64,000 nt of DNA from an uncultured bacterium. GTDB lineage: Bacteria; Cyanobacteriota; Vampirovibrionia; Gastranaerophilales; Gastranaerophilaceae. A program made the translations under genes and the position numbers. The DNA lies in the NCBI GenBank assembly GCA_949299935.1, contig CASGCE010000016.1, positions 62,001-126,000 of the forward strand, read 5' to 3'. Each line of letters opens with the position of its first letter. Position 1 is the first letter of the stretch. Below, one piece after another: positions 26,395 through 35,660 of the stretch. A model generated the notes under the pieces. That model was not told where the DNA came from, did no database searches, and was given only the letters and a program-made list of their open reading frames with translations.

Positions 26395-27261
26395 TCATTT
26401 TTTCAACTTTTCGGGATAAATATTCCACCTAATCTCAGAATTTTTTCTGAACCAGGTAAGCTGGCGTTTTGCATAGCGCCTTGTATTTTGTTTAAGCTTA
26501 TCAACCGCCTCATCCAGTGTCAATAACCCGTCAAGATACTGTATCATTTCTTGGTAACCTATTGTGTACAAAAGATTATTTATCCGCCCGTAATTTTTAA
26601 GCAGCAACTTTGTTTCATCCAGTAACCCGTTTTCCATCATCTTGTCTACACGAGTATTAATCCTTTCGTAAAGTATCTCTCGGGGAAAGTTAAGCCCTAT
26701 CCATTCCACTTTATATTTGGGGGGTATTTTACTGCGTACTATTGGTTTTTGAGTTGCTTTGACTATTTCTATCGCACGGATAAGCTTATTTTTATCATTT
26801 TTGTTAATTGACTTTGCGGTTTCTCTGTCAAGCTCTACAAGAATTTCGTACAAATCATTTTTTTTACGCAACTCCTCGCGCAATGTATAATCAGGTTTTA
26901 CAAGGGGGAGGTTGTAATTCATTAACAAAATATTTATGTATAACCCTGTTCCGCCTGTCACTATTGGGATTTTGCCACGAGACAATATAGATTTGATATG
27001 TTTTTCGGCCTCATATGCATAAAGTCCTGCCGAATAATCACAAAAAGGCTCCACAATATCAATCATATAATGAGGTATACCTTTTCTTTCTTCAAGCGTA
27101 GGTTTTGCCGTACCTATATCTAAACCTTTATAAACAAGCCTTGAGTCAGCTGAAATAATCTCGCCGCCGATTTTTTCAGCTAAATCTACCGCAAACAAAC
27201 TTTTACCGCTCGCTGTCGGACCTACTACCGCTATTACTTTATTCTCCGAATTCTCTGTCAT
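26395..27261 (-). CDS. miaA: tRNA dimethylallyltransferase MiaA
   Basis: Prenylates A37 of tRNAs that read UNN codons. 288 residues with GPTASGKS (14-21), SADSRLVYKGLDIGTAKP, HYMIDIVEP, GGTGLYINIL and the C-terminal TRRYAKRQLTWFR. The start lies 23 bases inside the end of the upstream membrane-protein gene. No Shine-Dalgarno is seen; TATTTT then six bases then ATG might be another leaderless start, or expression is by coupling. Confidence 0.93.
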   Translation of the reverse strand: MTENSENKVIAVVGPTASGKSLFAVDLAEKIGGEIISADSRLVYKGLDIGTAKPTLEERKGIPHYMIDIVEPFCDYSAGLYAYEAEKHIKSILSRGKIPIVTGGTGLYINILLMNYNLPLVKPDYTLREELRKKNDLYEILVELDRETAKSINKNDKNKLIRAIEIVKATQKPIVRSKIPPKYKVEWIGLNFPREILYERINTRVDKMMENGLLDETKLLLKNYGRINNLLYTIGYQEMIQYLDGLLTLDEAVDKLKQNTRRYAKRQLTWFRKNSEIRWNIYPEKLKK

Positions 27262-28069
27262 AGTATAAAAATATTAACATAACAACATACACAAGAAAAT
27301 AAAAATACACAACCGTCATTATAAAGTACAAAATCGGCTGAAACATCGAAAATGTATTTATAAATGAAAGTACAAAATTCAAAATCGTTATGAAAATAAA
27401 TAATTTCAAAGATTTAGCAAACTTAGCGAATAATTTTCTAACAGAAAAAACTAATGCCGTAAGAGGATTTCTGTTACAAAAAGCAATTTCCGGAACCCAG
27501 AGCATAAATAAAAATGAAGTTACGGTTGTTGCTGCCAAAAATAATAAATTCCAGTTATTAAGCTTAACAAGCTGCTCAAAAGACAACGAATCCAAAAAAG
27601 CTTTCATATCCGCAGCTGAAGAAAGCACATTTTTGAGTTGTTCAGGATTCAAATCAAGTTTTCCAATAATATGAATTCCGAGTTGAAAAACGCAAACACC
27701 CGTAATAAATACAATAAAAGCTGCTATAATTATCATGCCCAAATACGAAAGAAAATACTTTCCAATCCCAGCGGGCAGAGTTTTTATAAGGTTAAAGGTA
27801 GCTTTGGCTCTGTCAGTATCCAACACAAAAACTTGTTTAGAGAGTTTGACCGCCTTTTTTATCATGTAGAACCATCCCGCAAAAAAAGCACTCATCATGA
27901 CCAATACGGTAACAGATGACAATATTAAAAGCGGTAGTGAGTTTACGGATTGGCTTGAAAATGAAATGTACAAAGTTAAAATCCACATAAATAAGATAAG
28001 GGGAAACGAAATAATAATATTATCATTTGTTATACTGAATGTTTCTCTAAAAAGTTTTCGCATGCTCAT
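27239..28069 (-). CDS. Integral membrane protein of unknown function
   Basis: 276 residues with about six hydrophobic segments (near 18-37, 45-70, 105-130, 175-195, 217-235 and 245-268). Starts MSMRKLFRETFSITNDN, with a GAGGT ribosome site. No conserved catalytic motif was recognised. It overlaps miaA on the same strand. Confidence 0.7.
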   Translation of the reverse strand: MSMRKLFRETFSITNDNIIISFPLILFMWILTLYISFSSQSVNSLPLLILSSVTVLVMMSAFFAGWFYMIKKAVKLSKQVFVLDTDRAKATFNLIKTLPAGIGKYFLSYLGMIIIAAFIVFITGVCVFQLGIHIIGKLDLNPEQLKNVLSSAADMKAFLDSLSFEQLVKLNNWNLLFLAATTVTSFLFMLWVPEIAFCNRNPLTALVFSVRKLFAKFAKSLKLFIFITILNFVLSFINTFSMFQPILYFIMTVVYFYFLVYVVMLIFLYYDREFGE

Positions 28070-28093
28070 TTTTTACCTCAATCGACTAAAATT

Positions 28094-29239
28094 TTATATT
28101 ACCGTACCGCTCAATTGTTTTTTTTGCTCAATATTTTTTCTGCGTTTTCTTCGCTTCATCAAATCGACAAACGCTTCCAAACGGGTCAAATAACCCGCTT
28201 TACCTGTTTGCTCATCCATAATCAAAGGCAATATAGGTATATCACAATTTTCACGCATAGCGGGAAAGATGTTCTGCGACATAATCTCCGGCATACAGGT
28301 AAACGGACTTATATGAATAATTCCATCAATACCTCTTTCATTTGCATAAGCTACATCCGAAACACATTCCAATGCATCGCCACCAATATCACGCATCAAA
28401 TATGGCTTTGCAAGACGATTTGCACGCTGAAGATGCGTTTCACCTTTTCTAAACATTTTCGGAATGATTGCATCCTTTAAGAAGCTGCTCACCGTCAAAC
28501 TTTTTCTTACCTGAACACCCATACTCCCCAATTCTTTTTCAATATTTTGATTGGAGAAAGGGTCGCAAACAAGGAAAATCTCGCCCGTAATATCTACATT
28601 TAAAACCTCTTTATCCTTATCTATTTTAACCTTATCCAACTCAGCGAAGGCCTTATTTTTTGCTTTTTTCAGTCCCCAAAAAGAATCTTCGCTTTCAACA
28701 ATTTTCAATGCTTTATTAAAAGCTTTTTCAGCATCGCCGGGACACACTTCACGTGCTCTGAGGTATGCCAGTTTTGTTTCCAAATCATCTACCAAAAACA
28801 CCTTTCTTATTGCACAAATTATAGCGTTTAAAAACAAAAAAGGGTCATTTTTGCCGGTAATTTCACGCAAAAACCTATACATACCTTCAATACCGTCATA
28901 CAACTGTAATTCAATATATCTTGCGTCATATCCGATATCGTGCAGTGCGTTTTGAATACATTTTCCATATTCGCCGAGTCTGCATATGCCCGGGGAAGTA
29001 ATCATTGCAACATAGTCAGCACCACCCTCGAGCGCTTCTATAAAATTCCCCAGAATTAATTTATAAGGCAAACATATTGCCTCAGGAGAGTGTTTAGTTC
29101 CCAAAGAAAGTGTTTTTTTACTTGTATAAGGCTCGATATAAGGCTCAACACCCACCTTCCTAAGCGCACACGACCATGCTACATATATTAATCCCATGTG
29201 AGGAAAAGCTACTTTTTTAAGTTTTTTGTTTTTCTTCAT
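28094..29239 (-). CDS. 2-hydroxyacyl-CoA dehydratase-related iron-sulfur protein
   Basis: A 381-residue protein of the HgdB/activase-related superfamily. Conserved features are SPEAICLPYKLILGNF, MITSPGICRLGEYGKC and HISPFTCMPEIMSQN, with the cysteines that usually hold a [4Fe-4S] cluster. The matching activase (HgdC) and partner dehydratase are absent here. Related orphan proteins are of unknown function. AAGGAT sits at a proper distance before the ATG at 29239, five bases beyond the gcvPB stop, so they are probably co-transcribed. Confidence 0.72.
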   Translation of the reverse strand: MKKNKKLKKVAFPHMGLIYVAWSCALRKVGVEPYIEPYTSKKTLSLGTKHSPEAICLPYKLILGNFIEALEGGADYVAMITSPGICRLGEYGKCIQNALHDIGYDARYIELQLYDGIEGMYRFLREITGKNDPFLFLNAIICAIRKVFLVDDLETKLAYLRAREVCPGDAEKAFNKALKIVESEDSFWGLKKAKNKAFAELDKVKIDKDKEVLNVDITGEIFLVCDPFSNQNIEKELGSMGVQVRKSLTVSSFLKDAIIPKMFRKGETHLQRANRLAKPYLMRDIGGDALECVSDVAYANERGIDGIIHISPFTCMPEIMSQNIFPAMRENCDIPILPLIMDEQTGKAGYLTRLEAFVDLMKRRKRRKNIEQKKQLSGTVI

Positions 29240-29244
29240 ATACA

Positions 29245-30669
29245 TTATCCTTGAAATTTCAAATCGGGATGACGGGCAGCAAGTGTTTCATCCACGCGTT
29301 TAACCGGGGTTGTATGTGGAGCCTTAATAAGCTTTTCCGGATTAATTGCGGCATCTTTTGCTATTTTAACCATAACATCAACAAACTCATCCAATTTATC
29401 TTTAGTTTCAGACTCAGTAGGCTCAATCATCAGAGCTTCATGAACTATCAGAGGAAAATAAACAGTTGGGGGATGTGTATTTTCATCCATAAGAGCCTTA
29501 GCAATATTCAATGTGGATACCCCGTTTTCGCATTTTAATTTTTCGCCGGAAAGAACAAACTCGTGCATACAAGGCTCATCATAAGGCAACTCGAAGTACT
29601 TTTTGAGTTTTTCTTTCAGGTAATTAGCGTTTAACACAGCATTTTCGGAAGCCGCTTTAAGATTTTTACCCATCATCAAGATATAGGCATAAGCTTTAAC
29701 GAGAACACTGAAATTCCCGTAAAAAGCCTTAACAGAGCCGATAGAATGTTTAATATCGTAATTTCTGAAATATATTTGCCCGTCAAAATCCACAACAGGT
29801 GCCGGAAGAAATTCTTTTAATGCACTCGTAACACAAACAGGGCCGGCGCCGGGGCCTCCGCCACCGTGAGGAGTTGCCATTGTTTTATGCAAATTCAGGT
29901 GTACTACATCGAAACCCATCAATTTCGGGTTAGTGTAGCCCATAATTGCGTTAAAGTTTGCACCGTCATAGTATAAAAGCGAACCGTTTTCATGCATAAG
30001 ATGCGATATTTCAAGCACATTTTCTTCAAAAAGTCCCAATGTATTGGGGTTGGTTAACATAATTGCCGCAACATCTTTATCAAGAACCGATTTCAAAGCA
30101 TTCAAATCCACTTGACCTTTTTCGTTTGATTTTATTTCAACGATATCAAATCCGCACATTTTAGCACTTGCAGGGTTGGTACCGTGGGCAGAATCCGGAA
30201 TTATAACCTTCCTTCTTATTTCACTTTTGACTTCAAAATATTTTTTTATAATCATCATGCCTGTCAACTCGCCGTGCGCACCCGCGGAAGGTTGAAGTGT
30301 TACAGCATCCATACCTGTCAATACTTTAAGAGCATTTTGAAGCTTATACATTAATTCGAGCGCACCCTGACAATCCGTGTCATCATACAGCGGATGAAGG
30401 TTTGTAAAATTTTCCAAAACCGACAAAAATTCATTAACCTTTGGGTTATACTTCATTGTGCAGGAACCCAAAGGATAAAATCCCTTTTCAATGCAAAAAT
30501 TTCTGTCAGAAAGTTCTTTATAGTGGCGCATAACCTCCAGTTCACCGAGCTGCGGCAAACCTATTTTGTCATTCCTTATCAAGGAGCTGTCGAGGAATGA
30601 CATATCCATTTTTTCGTCAGTTAAATTTATCCCCTCAACTCCGTTTGATTTTTCAAATATTGTTTTCAC
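29245..30669 (-). CDS. gcvPB: Glycine dehydrogenase (decarboxylating) subunit 2
   Basis: C-terminal-type P-protein subunit of the glycine cleavage system, 474 residues. MRHYKELSDRNFCIEKGFYP and GSCTMKYNPK are family motifs; the PLP lysine is in NLHKTMATPHGGGGPG. In organisms with split P-protein it pairs with GcvPA. No gcvPA, gcvT or gcvH is beside it. The start codon is GTG, which follows the TGA of the sigma-factor gene with no gap. Confidence 0.92.
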   Translation of the reverse strand: MKTIFEKSNGVEGINLTDEKMDMSFLDSSLIRNDKIGLPQLGELEVMRHYKELSDRNFCIEKGFYPLGSCTMKYNPKVNEFLSVLENFTNLHPLYDDTDCQGALELMYKLQNALKVLTGMDAVTLQPSAGAHGELTGMMIIKKYFEVKSEIRRKVIIPDSAHGTNPASAKMCGFDIVEIKSNEKGQVDLNALKSVLDKDVAAIMLTNPNTLGLFEENVLEISHLMHENGSLLYYDGANFNAIMGYTNPKLMGFDVVHLNLHKTMATPHGGGGPGAGPVCVTSALKEFLPAPVVDFDGQIYFRNYDIKHSIGSVKAFYGNFSVLVKAYAYILMMGKNLKAASENAVLNANYLKEKLKKYFELPYDEPCMHEFVLSGEKLKCENGVSTLNIAKALMDENTHPPTVYFPLIVHEALMIEPTESETKDKLDEFVDVMVKIAKDAAINPEKLIKAPHTTPVKRVDETLAARHPDLKFQG

Positions 30670-31275
30670 TCAAATAATCCCCTGTCTTGCCAAATCTTTC
30701 TTTATTTTATCCAATCCCGACTGAATAATTCTTGAAATCCTTGACTGTGAAATGTTAAATTCCTCCGATATTTCGCGTAATTTTTTCTCTTGAAAAAATT
30801 TATACTGAATAAGTTCACGTTCACGTTCAGATAGCTTCTTCATTGATTCCATAATTTCGTGCTTCAACTCAACAAATTCAATCATTTCTTCGGGGTTTTT
30901 ATCCTCAGATTTTATTTGTGTAGGTACTTCTGCGTCCTGCATTTCATCTATTGACAGTATAGCTTTATATACTTCTTCTCTAAGATTTTTGTCATATTCC
31001 TCTTCGGTTTGTTTTTTATTTTTCAACGAATACCACTTATAACGTCTTCTTACCTCATTTCTTATTGCCCACTTAATTGCGGTGGAAAGATACGTGCTGT
31101 TATAATTTTCAGAACTGTTATTTTTAAAAAGGACATACAAAGTATGATTACCTATATTAATCAATTCTTCCAATTCAATCAAACGAGAGCTTGAAAACTT
31201 TTGATATTCAACCTTCGCAATCATTTCAATTAAATCTTTATAATCTTTAAGATTAGCTTTTGGAGTTGCAGGCAT
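30670..31275 (-). CDS. Small sigma-70 family RNA polymerase sigma factor
   Basis: 201 residues from the ATG at 31275 (AAGGA upstream). Region 2 is seen in STAIKWAIRNEVRRRYKWY, and region 4 in KLSERERELIQYKFFQEKKLREISEEFNIS... where EEFNISQSRISRIIQSG is the recognition helix-turn-helix. Region 3 is short and acidic. It resembles the small sporulation/flagellar/general-stress group rather than ECF factors. No anti-sigma gene is adjacent; downstream, without a gap, is gcvPB. Confidence 0.85.
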   Translation of the reverse strand: MPATPKANLKDYKDLIEMIAKVEYQKFSSSRLIELEELINIGNHTLYVLFKNNSSENYNSTYLSTAIKWAIRNEVRRRYKWYSLKNKKQTEEEYDKNLREEVYKAILSIDEMQDAEVPTQIKSEDKNPEEMIEFVELKHEIMESMKKLSERERELIQYKFFQEKKLREISEEFNISQSRISRIIQSGLDKIKKDLARQGII

Positions 31276-31394
31276 GACAAAGTCCTTAACCATAGAAAAT
31301 TTACAACAACATAATATCAAAAAAAATTATAGCAGACAAGAGGATGTAATTTTCCTTAACATAACTTATTTTTAAAATTAAAAAGGAGAAAAAA

Positions 31395-32276
31395 ATGAAA
31401 GTATTATTTTGTACAGACGGCTCAAGGATAAGCTATGAAGCAATAAAAAACTTTGCCAGCTGGGTAAATAAAGAAGAAACGACAGTAGACATAATATGTG
31501 TAATCGACTGGAGCTTTTTGCCGGATAATATATTAGTAGAAGAAAGTAATTTCGTAACGAGCTGCAAAAACAATGCAGATTGTATACTTGAAACCGCAGA
31601 AAAGGAAATAAAATTATCGGGTCTGGTTGCGGGCGAGAAAATCAAACATTGCGGCGCAGTAGTGGAAAGCATACTGGAGCAACTGGCGGAAAAAGACTAT
31701 GACATGGTTATTTCAGGTTCTCATGGAAAAAAGGGCATACAAATTTGGCTTGGCTCTGTATCCAGAGAAATATTAGAGTCTGCTAAAATTCCCGCATACA
31801 TTTCAAAGCACAAAAATGATGCCCGAAATATCTTATTCACAACTGACGGTACTGATATCTCACTCAAAACTGCCGAAAAAGCAATCAATATGCTTAACCT
31901 TACGGATAAAAATGTTCACATTTGTACCGTGTCAGAAAATCCTGATCTGTTGTTTTTGGAAGGCACACTCGACGCTAATTGGATGATGGCAATACGAACA
32001 CAACAGCAAATATATTCAAGCAGTTCAATAGAAATTTTTAAAGCATTATTTGAAAAGTATCATATACAAGTTAAACAAAGCAAAATCTTAGAAGGAATAC
32101 CCGCTCAAAGTATATTGAATTACACACAAGAAAATGACATTGATCTTGTGGTAATGGGTTCAAAAGTAAAAACAAAAATGCAAAGCTTTCTGCTTGATTC
32201 AGTAAGCAAGCGTGTTGTAGAAAACGTAAAAAGCGATGCATTTATTATAAAAATTCCGAATCAATTTAACACATGA
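31395..32276 (+). CDS. Tandem universal stress protein
   Basis: 293 residues made of two Usp domains. The ATP-loop motif G-x2-G-x9-GS appears as SGSHGKKGIQIWLGSVS in the first domain and in a looser form, GSKVKTKMQSFLLDSVS, in the second. Each domain starts with a typical strand (KVLFCTDGS; NILFTTDGT). AAGGAG lies before the ATG. It is divergent from the sigma-factor gene. Confidence 0.88.
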   Translation: MKVLFCTDGSRISYEAIKNFASWVNKEETTVDIICVIDWSFLPDNILVEESNFVTSCKNNADCILETAEKEIKLSGLVAGEKIKHCGAVVESILEQLAEKDYDMVISGSHGKKGIQIWLGSVSREILESAKIPAYISKHKNDARNILFTTDGTDISLKTAEKAINMLNLTDKNVHICTVSENPDLLFLEGTLDANWMMAIRTQQQIYSSSSIEIFKALFEKYHIQVKQSKILEGIPAQSILNYTQENDIDLVVMGSKVKTKMQSFLLDSVSKRVVENVKSDAFIIKIPNQFNT

Positions 32277-32283
32277 AAAACGG

Positions 32284-33003
32284 CTACTCCTCAACCGGAT
32301 CACCGATATTATATGGAGTATACTCAATTTTGTTGTACAAAAGCGCATTGTTTAACAAATCCTTCTGATACGGCTCTATTTTACCGCTAAGTTTAACGTC
32401 ATACCTATAAACATCCGCTCCGAATTGGTTTGGACCTTGTACATTGTTAATATCAACATAAACAAAAGCACAAGTATTACTAACTCTTTCTACACGATTT
32501 ATTTCATAACCGTTCTCATCTCTAATAATTGACACATAAGTGCTTGGACAAGCTGACCGCTGCGCAACCTTAAAAATCATACCATTGGGTAAATATATAC
32601 GACCACTTCTACTCATACCATCACTTGAAGCATATACACCATCTACTTTATACGTCGGCTTATTGTCCTTAAACTCATAGAATTTACAATATTTTTTTGC
32701 AGTATCAGCAGATGTACATACCTGCGCTTTTCTTATTACTGTCGCTAACTCCGCCGCTACTTCATCTGATGTCTTTTTTGTATCGAACAAGCATAACATA
32801 TTTTGACAATTGTTTTTGGCAACATACAACTGTATCGCATTCATCAATTGCGAATGCACCTGCTTTACCTTCGATACCATAATCTTTTCCTGATAATTCT
32901 TTATTAACGTAGGTATCGTAAGTGCCGCAACTACTCCGATTATTCCTATAGTTATCAATACCTCCGCCAAGGTAAAGCCTTTTTCTAAACTATAATTCTT
33001 CAT
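32284..33003 (-). CDS. Prepilin-like protein with leaderless promoter
   Basis: 239 residues. Leader MKNYSLEKG ends at Gly before FTLAEVLITIGIIGVVAA, a complete class III signal with Glu5. Paired cysteines occur in the ectodomain, and VDINNVQGPNQFGADVY is the version here of the shared DVN-PN-G-D motif. The ATG at 33003 is fixed by the promoter that stands directly before it. No pilus assembly genes are nearby. A run of nine C lies upstream. Confidence 0.82.
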   Translation of the reverse strand: MKNYSLEKGFTLAEVLITIGIIGVVAALTIPTLIKNYQEKIMVSKVKQVHSQLMNAIQLYVAKNNCQNMLCLFDTKKTSDEVAAELATVIRKAQVCTSADTAKKYCKFYEFKDNKPTYKVDGVYASSDGMSRSGRIYLPNGMIFKVAQRSACPSTYVSIIRDENGYEINRVERVSNTCAFVYVDINNVQGPNQFGADVYRYDVKLSGKIEPYQKDLLNNALLYNKIEYTPYNIGDPVEE

Positions 33004-33009
33004 ATTTGA

Positions 33010-33038
33010 ATTATAGCACATAATATTGATTGGGTCAA
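33010..33038 (-). promoter_or_regulatory. Strong leaderless-type promoter of the prepilin gene
   Basis: On the minus strand TTGACC (33038-33033), a 17-base spacer, TATAAT (33015-33010), then six bases and the ATG at 33003. It is the best of the promoters of this layout in the window; no ribosome site is possible between. Confidence 0.8.
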
Positions 33039-33068
33039 AACCCTTGCTATTCCTACTTAGAGGAGTCG

Positions 33069-33077
33069 CCCCCCCCC
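33069..33077. repeat. Run of nine C
   Basis: A homopolymeric tract of nine C (G on the minus strand) in otherwise AT-rich DNA, between aroH and the prepilin promoter, 31 bases upstream of its -35 box. Such tracts slip readily and can vary expression of surface genes. Confidence 0.7.
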
Positions 33078-33112
33078 GTTTAAGCTTCCAGCCAATCTCA
33101 TACGCTTCCTCC

Positions 33113-33469
33113 CTAATAATTCTCTCTCAGCATTTCCGCACCCTTTAAATAAACAAATTCGGGAACAAAATCCTCGCTGCAATTTGCAACAACCATAATT
33201 CGTAAACATAATGGTAATGCAAATTTAACAACAGCTTCATTATAACACATCATTGCAGTTTTTTTCAACCCCAAATCGATTCTTGCAAATTTAGCGGGAA
33301 ATGCGGCATCCAAATCACTTGTAACGGTAAAAATAATATGTGACAAATTTCCTTCAGACAAATTATTACGACGTAAAATTTCGCCCAGAAGTTGAACAAC
33401 TGCCGACTTAATGGCGGCCTCAGAATTTTCATCTACAGTAATAGCACCTCTAATTCCTTTTGAAATCAT
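33113..33469 (-). CDS. aroH: Chorismate mutase, AroH type
   Basis: 118-residue monofunctional chorismate mutase (chorismate to prephenate) of the Bacillus AroH fold. GIRGAITVDENSEAAI is the N-terminal signature, with SHIIFTVTSDLDAAFPAKFAR and the ending FVPEFVYLKGAEMLR. The start overlaps the fmt stop (ATGA). Last gene of the run from the PurD-like gene at 37.9 kb; other aromatic genes are absent. Confidence 0.92.
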   Translation of the reverse strand: MISKGIRGAITVDENSEAAIKSAVVQLLGEILRRNNLSEGNLSHIIFTVTSDLDAAFPAKFARIDLGLKKTAMMCYNEAVVKFALPLCLRIMVVANCSEDFVPEFVYLKGAEMLRENY

Positions 33470-34377
33470 TTTCTTAACCCATTATACCAATCACGTGCCG
33501 ACATTTCGCCTTTGCCTTCAGGCTTCACTCTCAACAATAACAAGCAATCTTTACCACAGCCCATCAGCACGCCTTCTTTAGTAACCCTTATGAGCTCGCC
33601 GCAGGCTCCGCAATCCTCCACCACACGCGCTTGTAAAACCTTTATTATTTTATCGTCATATAAAAAATATGCCGAAGGATTCTTGTATATTCCGCGTATG
33701 AGGTTATTAATTTCACCGGCGGATTTTGCCCAATCAATCCGAGTTTGAGCTTTGGTTAATTTATTTGCCATACACACCCCGTCTTCACACTGGGGAATTG
33801 GTTTTAGATCTCCGTTATATAAATCTAAAAGAGTTTTTTCCAGCAATTTAGGAGACAAATCACTAATTTTATCCAAAAGCTGCATACAATTCATGTTATC
33901 AGGGATCTGAATTTTTTCGCTAAGACAAATATCCCCGCAATCCAAGCCTAATTCGGTAATCATTGTACAAATCCCAGTTTCTTTGTCACCGTTTATAATC
34001 GCACATTGAATGGGATTAGCACCTCTGTATTTTGGCAACAGCGAGGCGTGTAAATTTATCGTTTCGAACCTCGGAATATCAAGTACCTCTTGGGACAAAA
34101 TTTGACCAAATGCAAATGTAACAAAAAAATCCGGCTCAAGCTGCTTCAATTTTGCCTGAATATCCGGTTCTTTGCGAATGGATTTCGGCTGAAAAACCTG
34201 TAAATTATGAGCCAGTGCAAATCGCTTTACAGGAGATTCCGTCAACTTATGACCGCGGCCGGCAGGTTTGTCCGGCTGAGTTACTACTGCAAGAACTTCA
34301 ATTTTGTCCGAATTCCAAAGATATTCAAGCGATTTGACAGCTATTTCAGGCGTGCCGAAAAAAACAATCCTAATCAT
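33466..34377 (-). CDS. fmt: Methionyl-tRNA formyltransferase
   Basis: Formylates the initiator tRNA. From the ATG at 34377 it has 303 residues: MIRIVFFGTPEIAVKSLEYL, NLHASLLPKYRGANP with catalytic Asn and His, GLDCGDI with the Asp, and a C-terminal tRNA-binding domain. The start lies inside the last codons of def (8-base overlap), the classic def-fmt pairing. Confidence 0.95.
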   Translation of the reverse strand: MIRIVFFGTPEIAVKSLEYLWNSDKIEVLAVVTQPDKPAGRGHKLTESPVKRFALAHNLQVFQPKSIRKEPDIQAKLKQLEPDFFVTFAFGQILSQEVLDIPRFETINLHASLLPKYRGANPIQCAIINGDKETGICTMITELGLDCGDICLSEKIQIPDNMNCMQLLDKISDLSPKLLEKTLLDLYNGDLKPIPQCEDGVCMANKLTKAQTRIDWAKSAGEINNLIRGIYKNPSAYFLYDDKIIKVLQARVVEDCGACGELIRVTKEGVLMGCGKDCLLLLRVKPEGKGEMSARDWYNGLRK

Positions 34378-34930
34378 CCAATTCATTCTCCAAATAAGGT
34401 TCTTTAAGCAATTTGTCAGGCTCAATCGGAGGTAAATTATATTTTTGTAATACACTGTCAGTTTCAAAACGGTTAACACAATGGTCAATAAAAAGTATAC
34501 CTTCAAGATGATCGAATTCGTGCTGAATGGCTCTGGCTAATAAACAACCGTCTGCAGCCTCCAAGGTAAATACTCGTCCGCGTCTGTCCAGAGCTTTTAC
34601 CATAACATTTTTGTATCGTCTGACATTCGTATATGCCTCCGGAAAGCTCAGACAACCTTCATTACTCACTATTGCACCCGATTTTTTTATAATCTTTGGA
34701 TTGATAAAAACTAACGGATTCAACGGCTCATCCCCTGTGGAAACATCTATCACAAAAACCCTGTAGTTAACCCCTATCTGCGGTGCCGCTAAACCGACAC
34801 CGTTTTGTGAATACATTGTGTCTAAAAGATCGTTTACAAGATCTGTTATTTTCTTCGAAACTTTATGTACTTCCTTTGAAGGCTCCCTTAAGCTCTTTGT
34901 GCCGTATTTTAATACTTTCTTAATCGCCAT
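34370..34930 (-). CDS. def: Peptide deformylase
   Basis: Removes the N-formyl group from new proteins. 186 residues with all three motifs: GVGLAAPQIG, EGCLSFPE and QHEFDHLEG (metal ligands Cys and two His). GAGGT precedes the ATG. Coupled to fmt downstream. Confidence 0.95.
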   Translation of the reverse strand: MAIKKVLKYGTKSLREPSKEVHKVSKKITDLVNDLLDTMYSQNGVGLAAPQIGVNYRVFVIDVSTGDEPLNPLVFINPKIIKKSGAIVSNEGCLSFPEAYTNVRRYKNVMVKALDRRGRVFTLEAADGCLLARAIQHEFDHLEGILFIDHCVNRFETDSVLQKYNLPPIEPDKLLKEPYLENELDD

Positions 34931-34976
34931 AATTACCTCTTTTTTGATTATATACTAAATCCGGAGGTTTTGCAAA

Positions 34977-35660
34977 TTAACGTATTTTCATCAATTTATG
35001 CATCTGCAAAATAAGTCTTGTTTTCGAATACTGTTTTAAAAACTTATTCAATACTTCAAAAGCAAAATCTGACGGCACCGTATGCCCCTCAGCATCCATC
35101 TCAGGCTGTAAAATGATTTCGATATTATGCTTCCGCGCTAATCGACAACACTCTGTAATTTCTTCTTCCGTAATTCCTGTGTTAAAAACAATTTTGGCAA
35201 AACACTCTTTTTGCTTCGCTATCTCAAAAAATTTATCGTGAAATTTGTAAGAATCCTTTACCCCTGAAGCACTTTCAAGCTTTATGTCCGCCGCAATTAT
35301 ATCCACAAATTCTATGATTTCCGCTAATTTATCGGCAAGTGTTGCATTAGTTTCTAGATAAATCCTTAATTTGCCCGCTAACGGCAGAAACTCTTTTAAA
35401 AAATCAACGGCTAAAAGAGGCTCCCCTCCTGTCAAAGATATTGAATGCACTGATTTTATATCAAATTTCTTTATATAATCAGCAAGCTCTGCAGCATTAA
35501 ATTCCTCATAATACTCATCCGAAGAAAATTCCGTATCACAATAGTTGCATTTAAGATTACAATTACAAAATCGCACAAATATTTGTTTATAACCTATGTA
35601 TGGTCCTTCTCCCTGTATTGATTCAAATATTTCTTTTATTCTCACAGTGTTCTTATTCAT
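34977..35660 (-). CDS. queE: 7-carboxy-7-deazaguanine synthase
   Basis: Radical SAM enzyme of queuosine/7-deazaguanine synthesis, 227 residues. EIFESIQGEGPYIGYKQIFV and the cluster motif CNCNLKCNYC (C-x3-C-x2-C), then SLTGGEPLL, are diagnostic. No queC, queD or queF is adjacent. The start overlaps the stop of the DnaJ-like gene. Confidence 0.92.
   Translation of the reverse strand: MNKNTVRIKEIFESIQGEGPYIGYKQIFVRFCNCNLKCNYCDTEFSSDEYYEEFNAAELADYIKKFDIKSVHSISLTGGEPLLAVDFLKEFLPLAGKLRIYLETNATLADKLAEIIEFVDIIAADIKLESASGVKDSYKFHDKFFEIAKQKECFAKIVFNTGITEEEITECCRLARKHNIEIILQPEMDAEGHTVPSDFAFEVLNKFLKQYSKTRLILQMHKLMKIR

Noticed and set aside
30670-31275. ECF sigma factor
   Set aside because: Region 4 and the acidic insert fit small group-3 sigma factors better, and no anti-sigma gene is adjacent.
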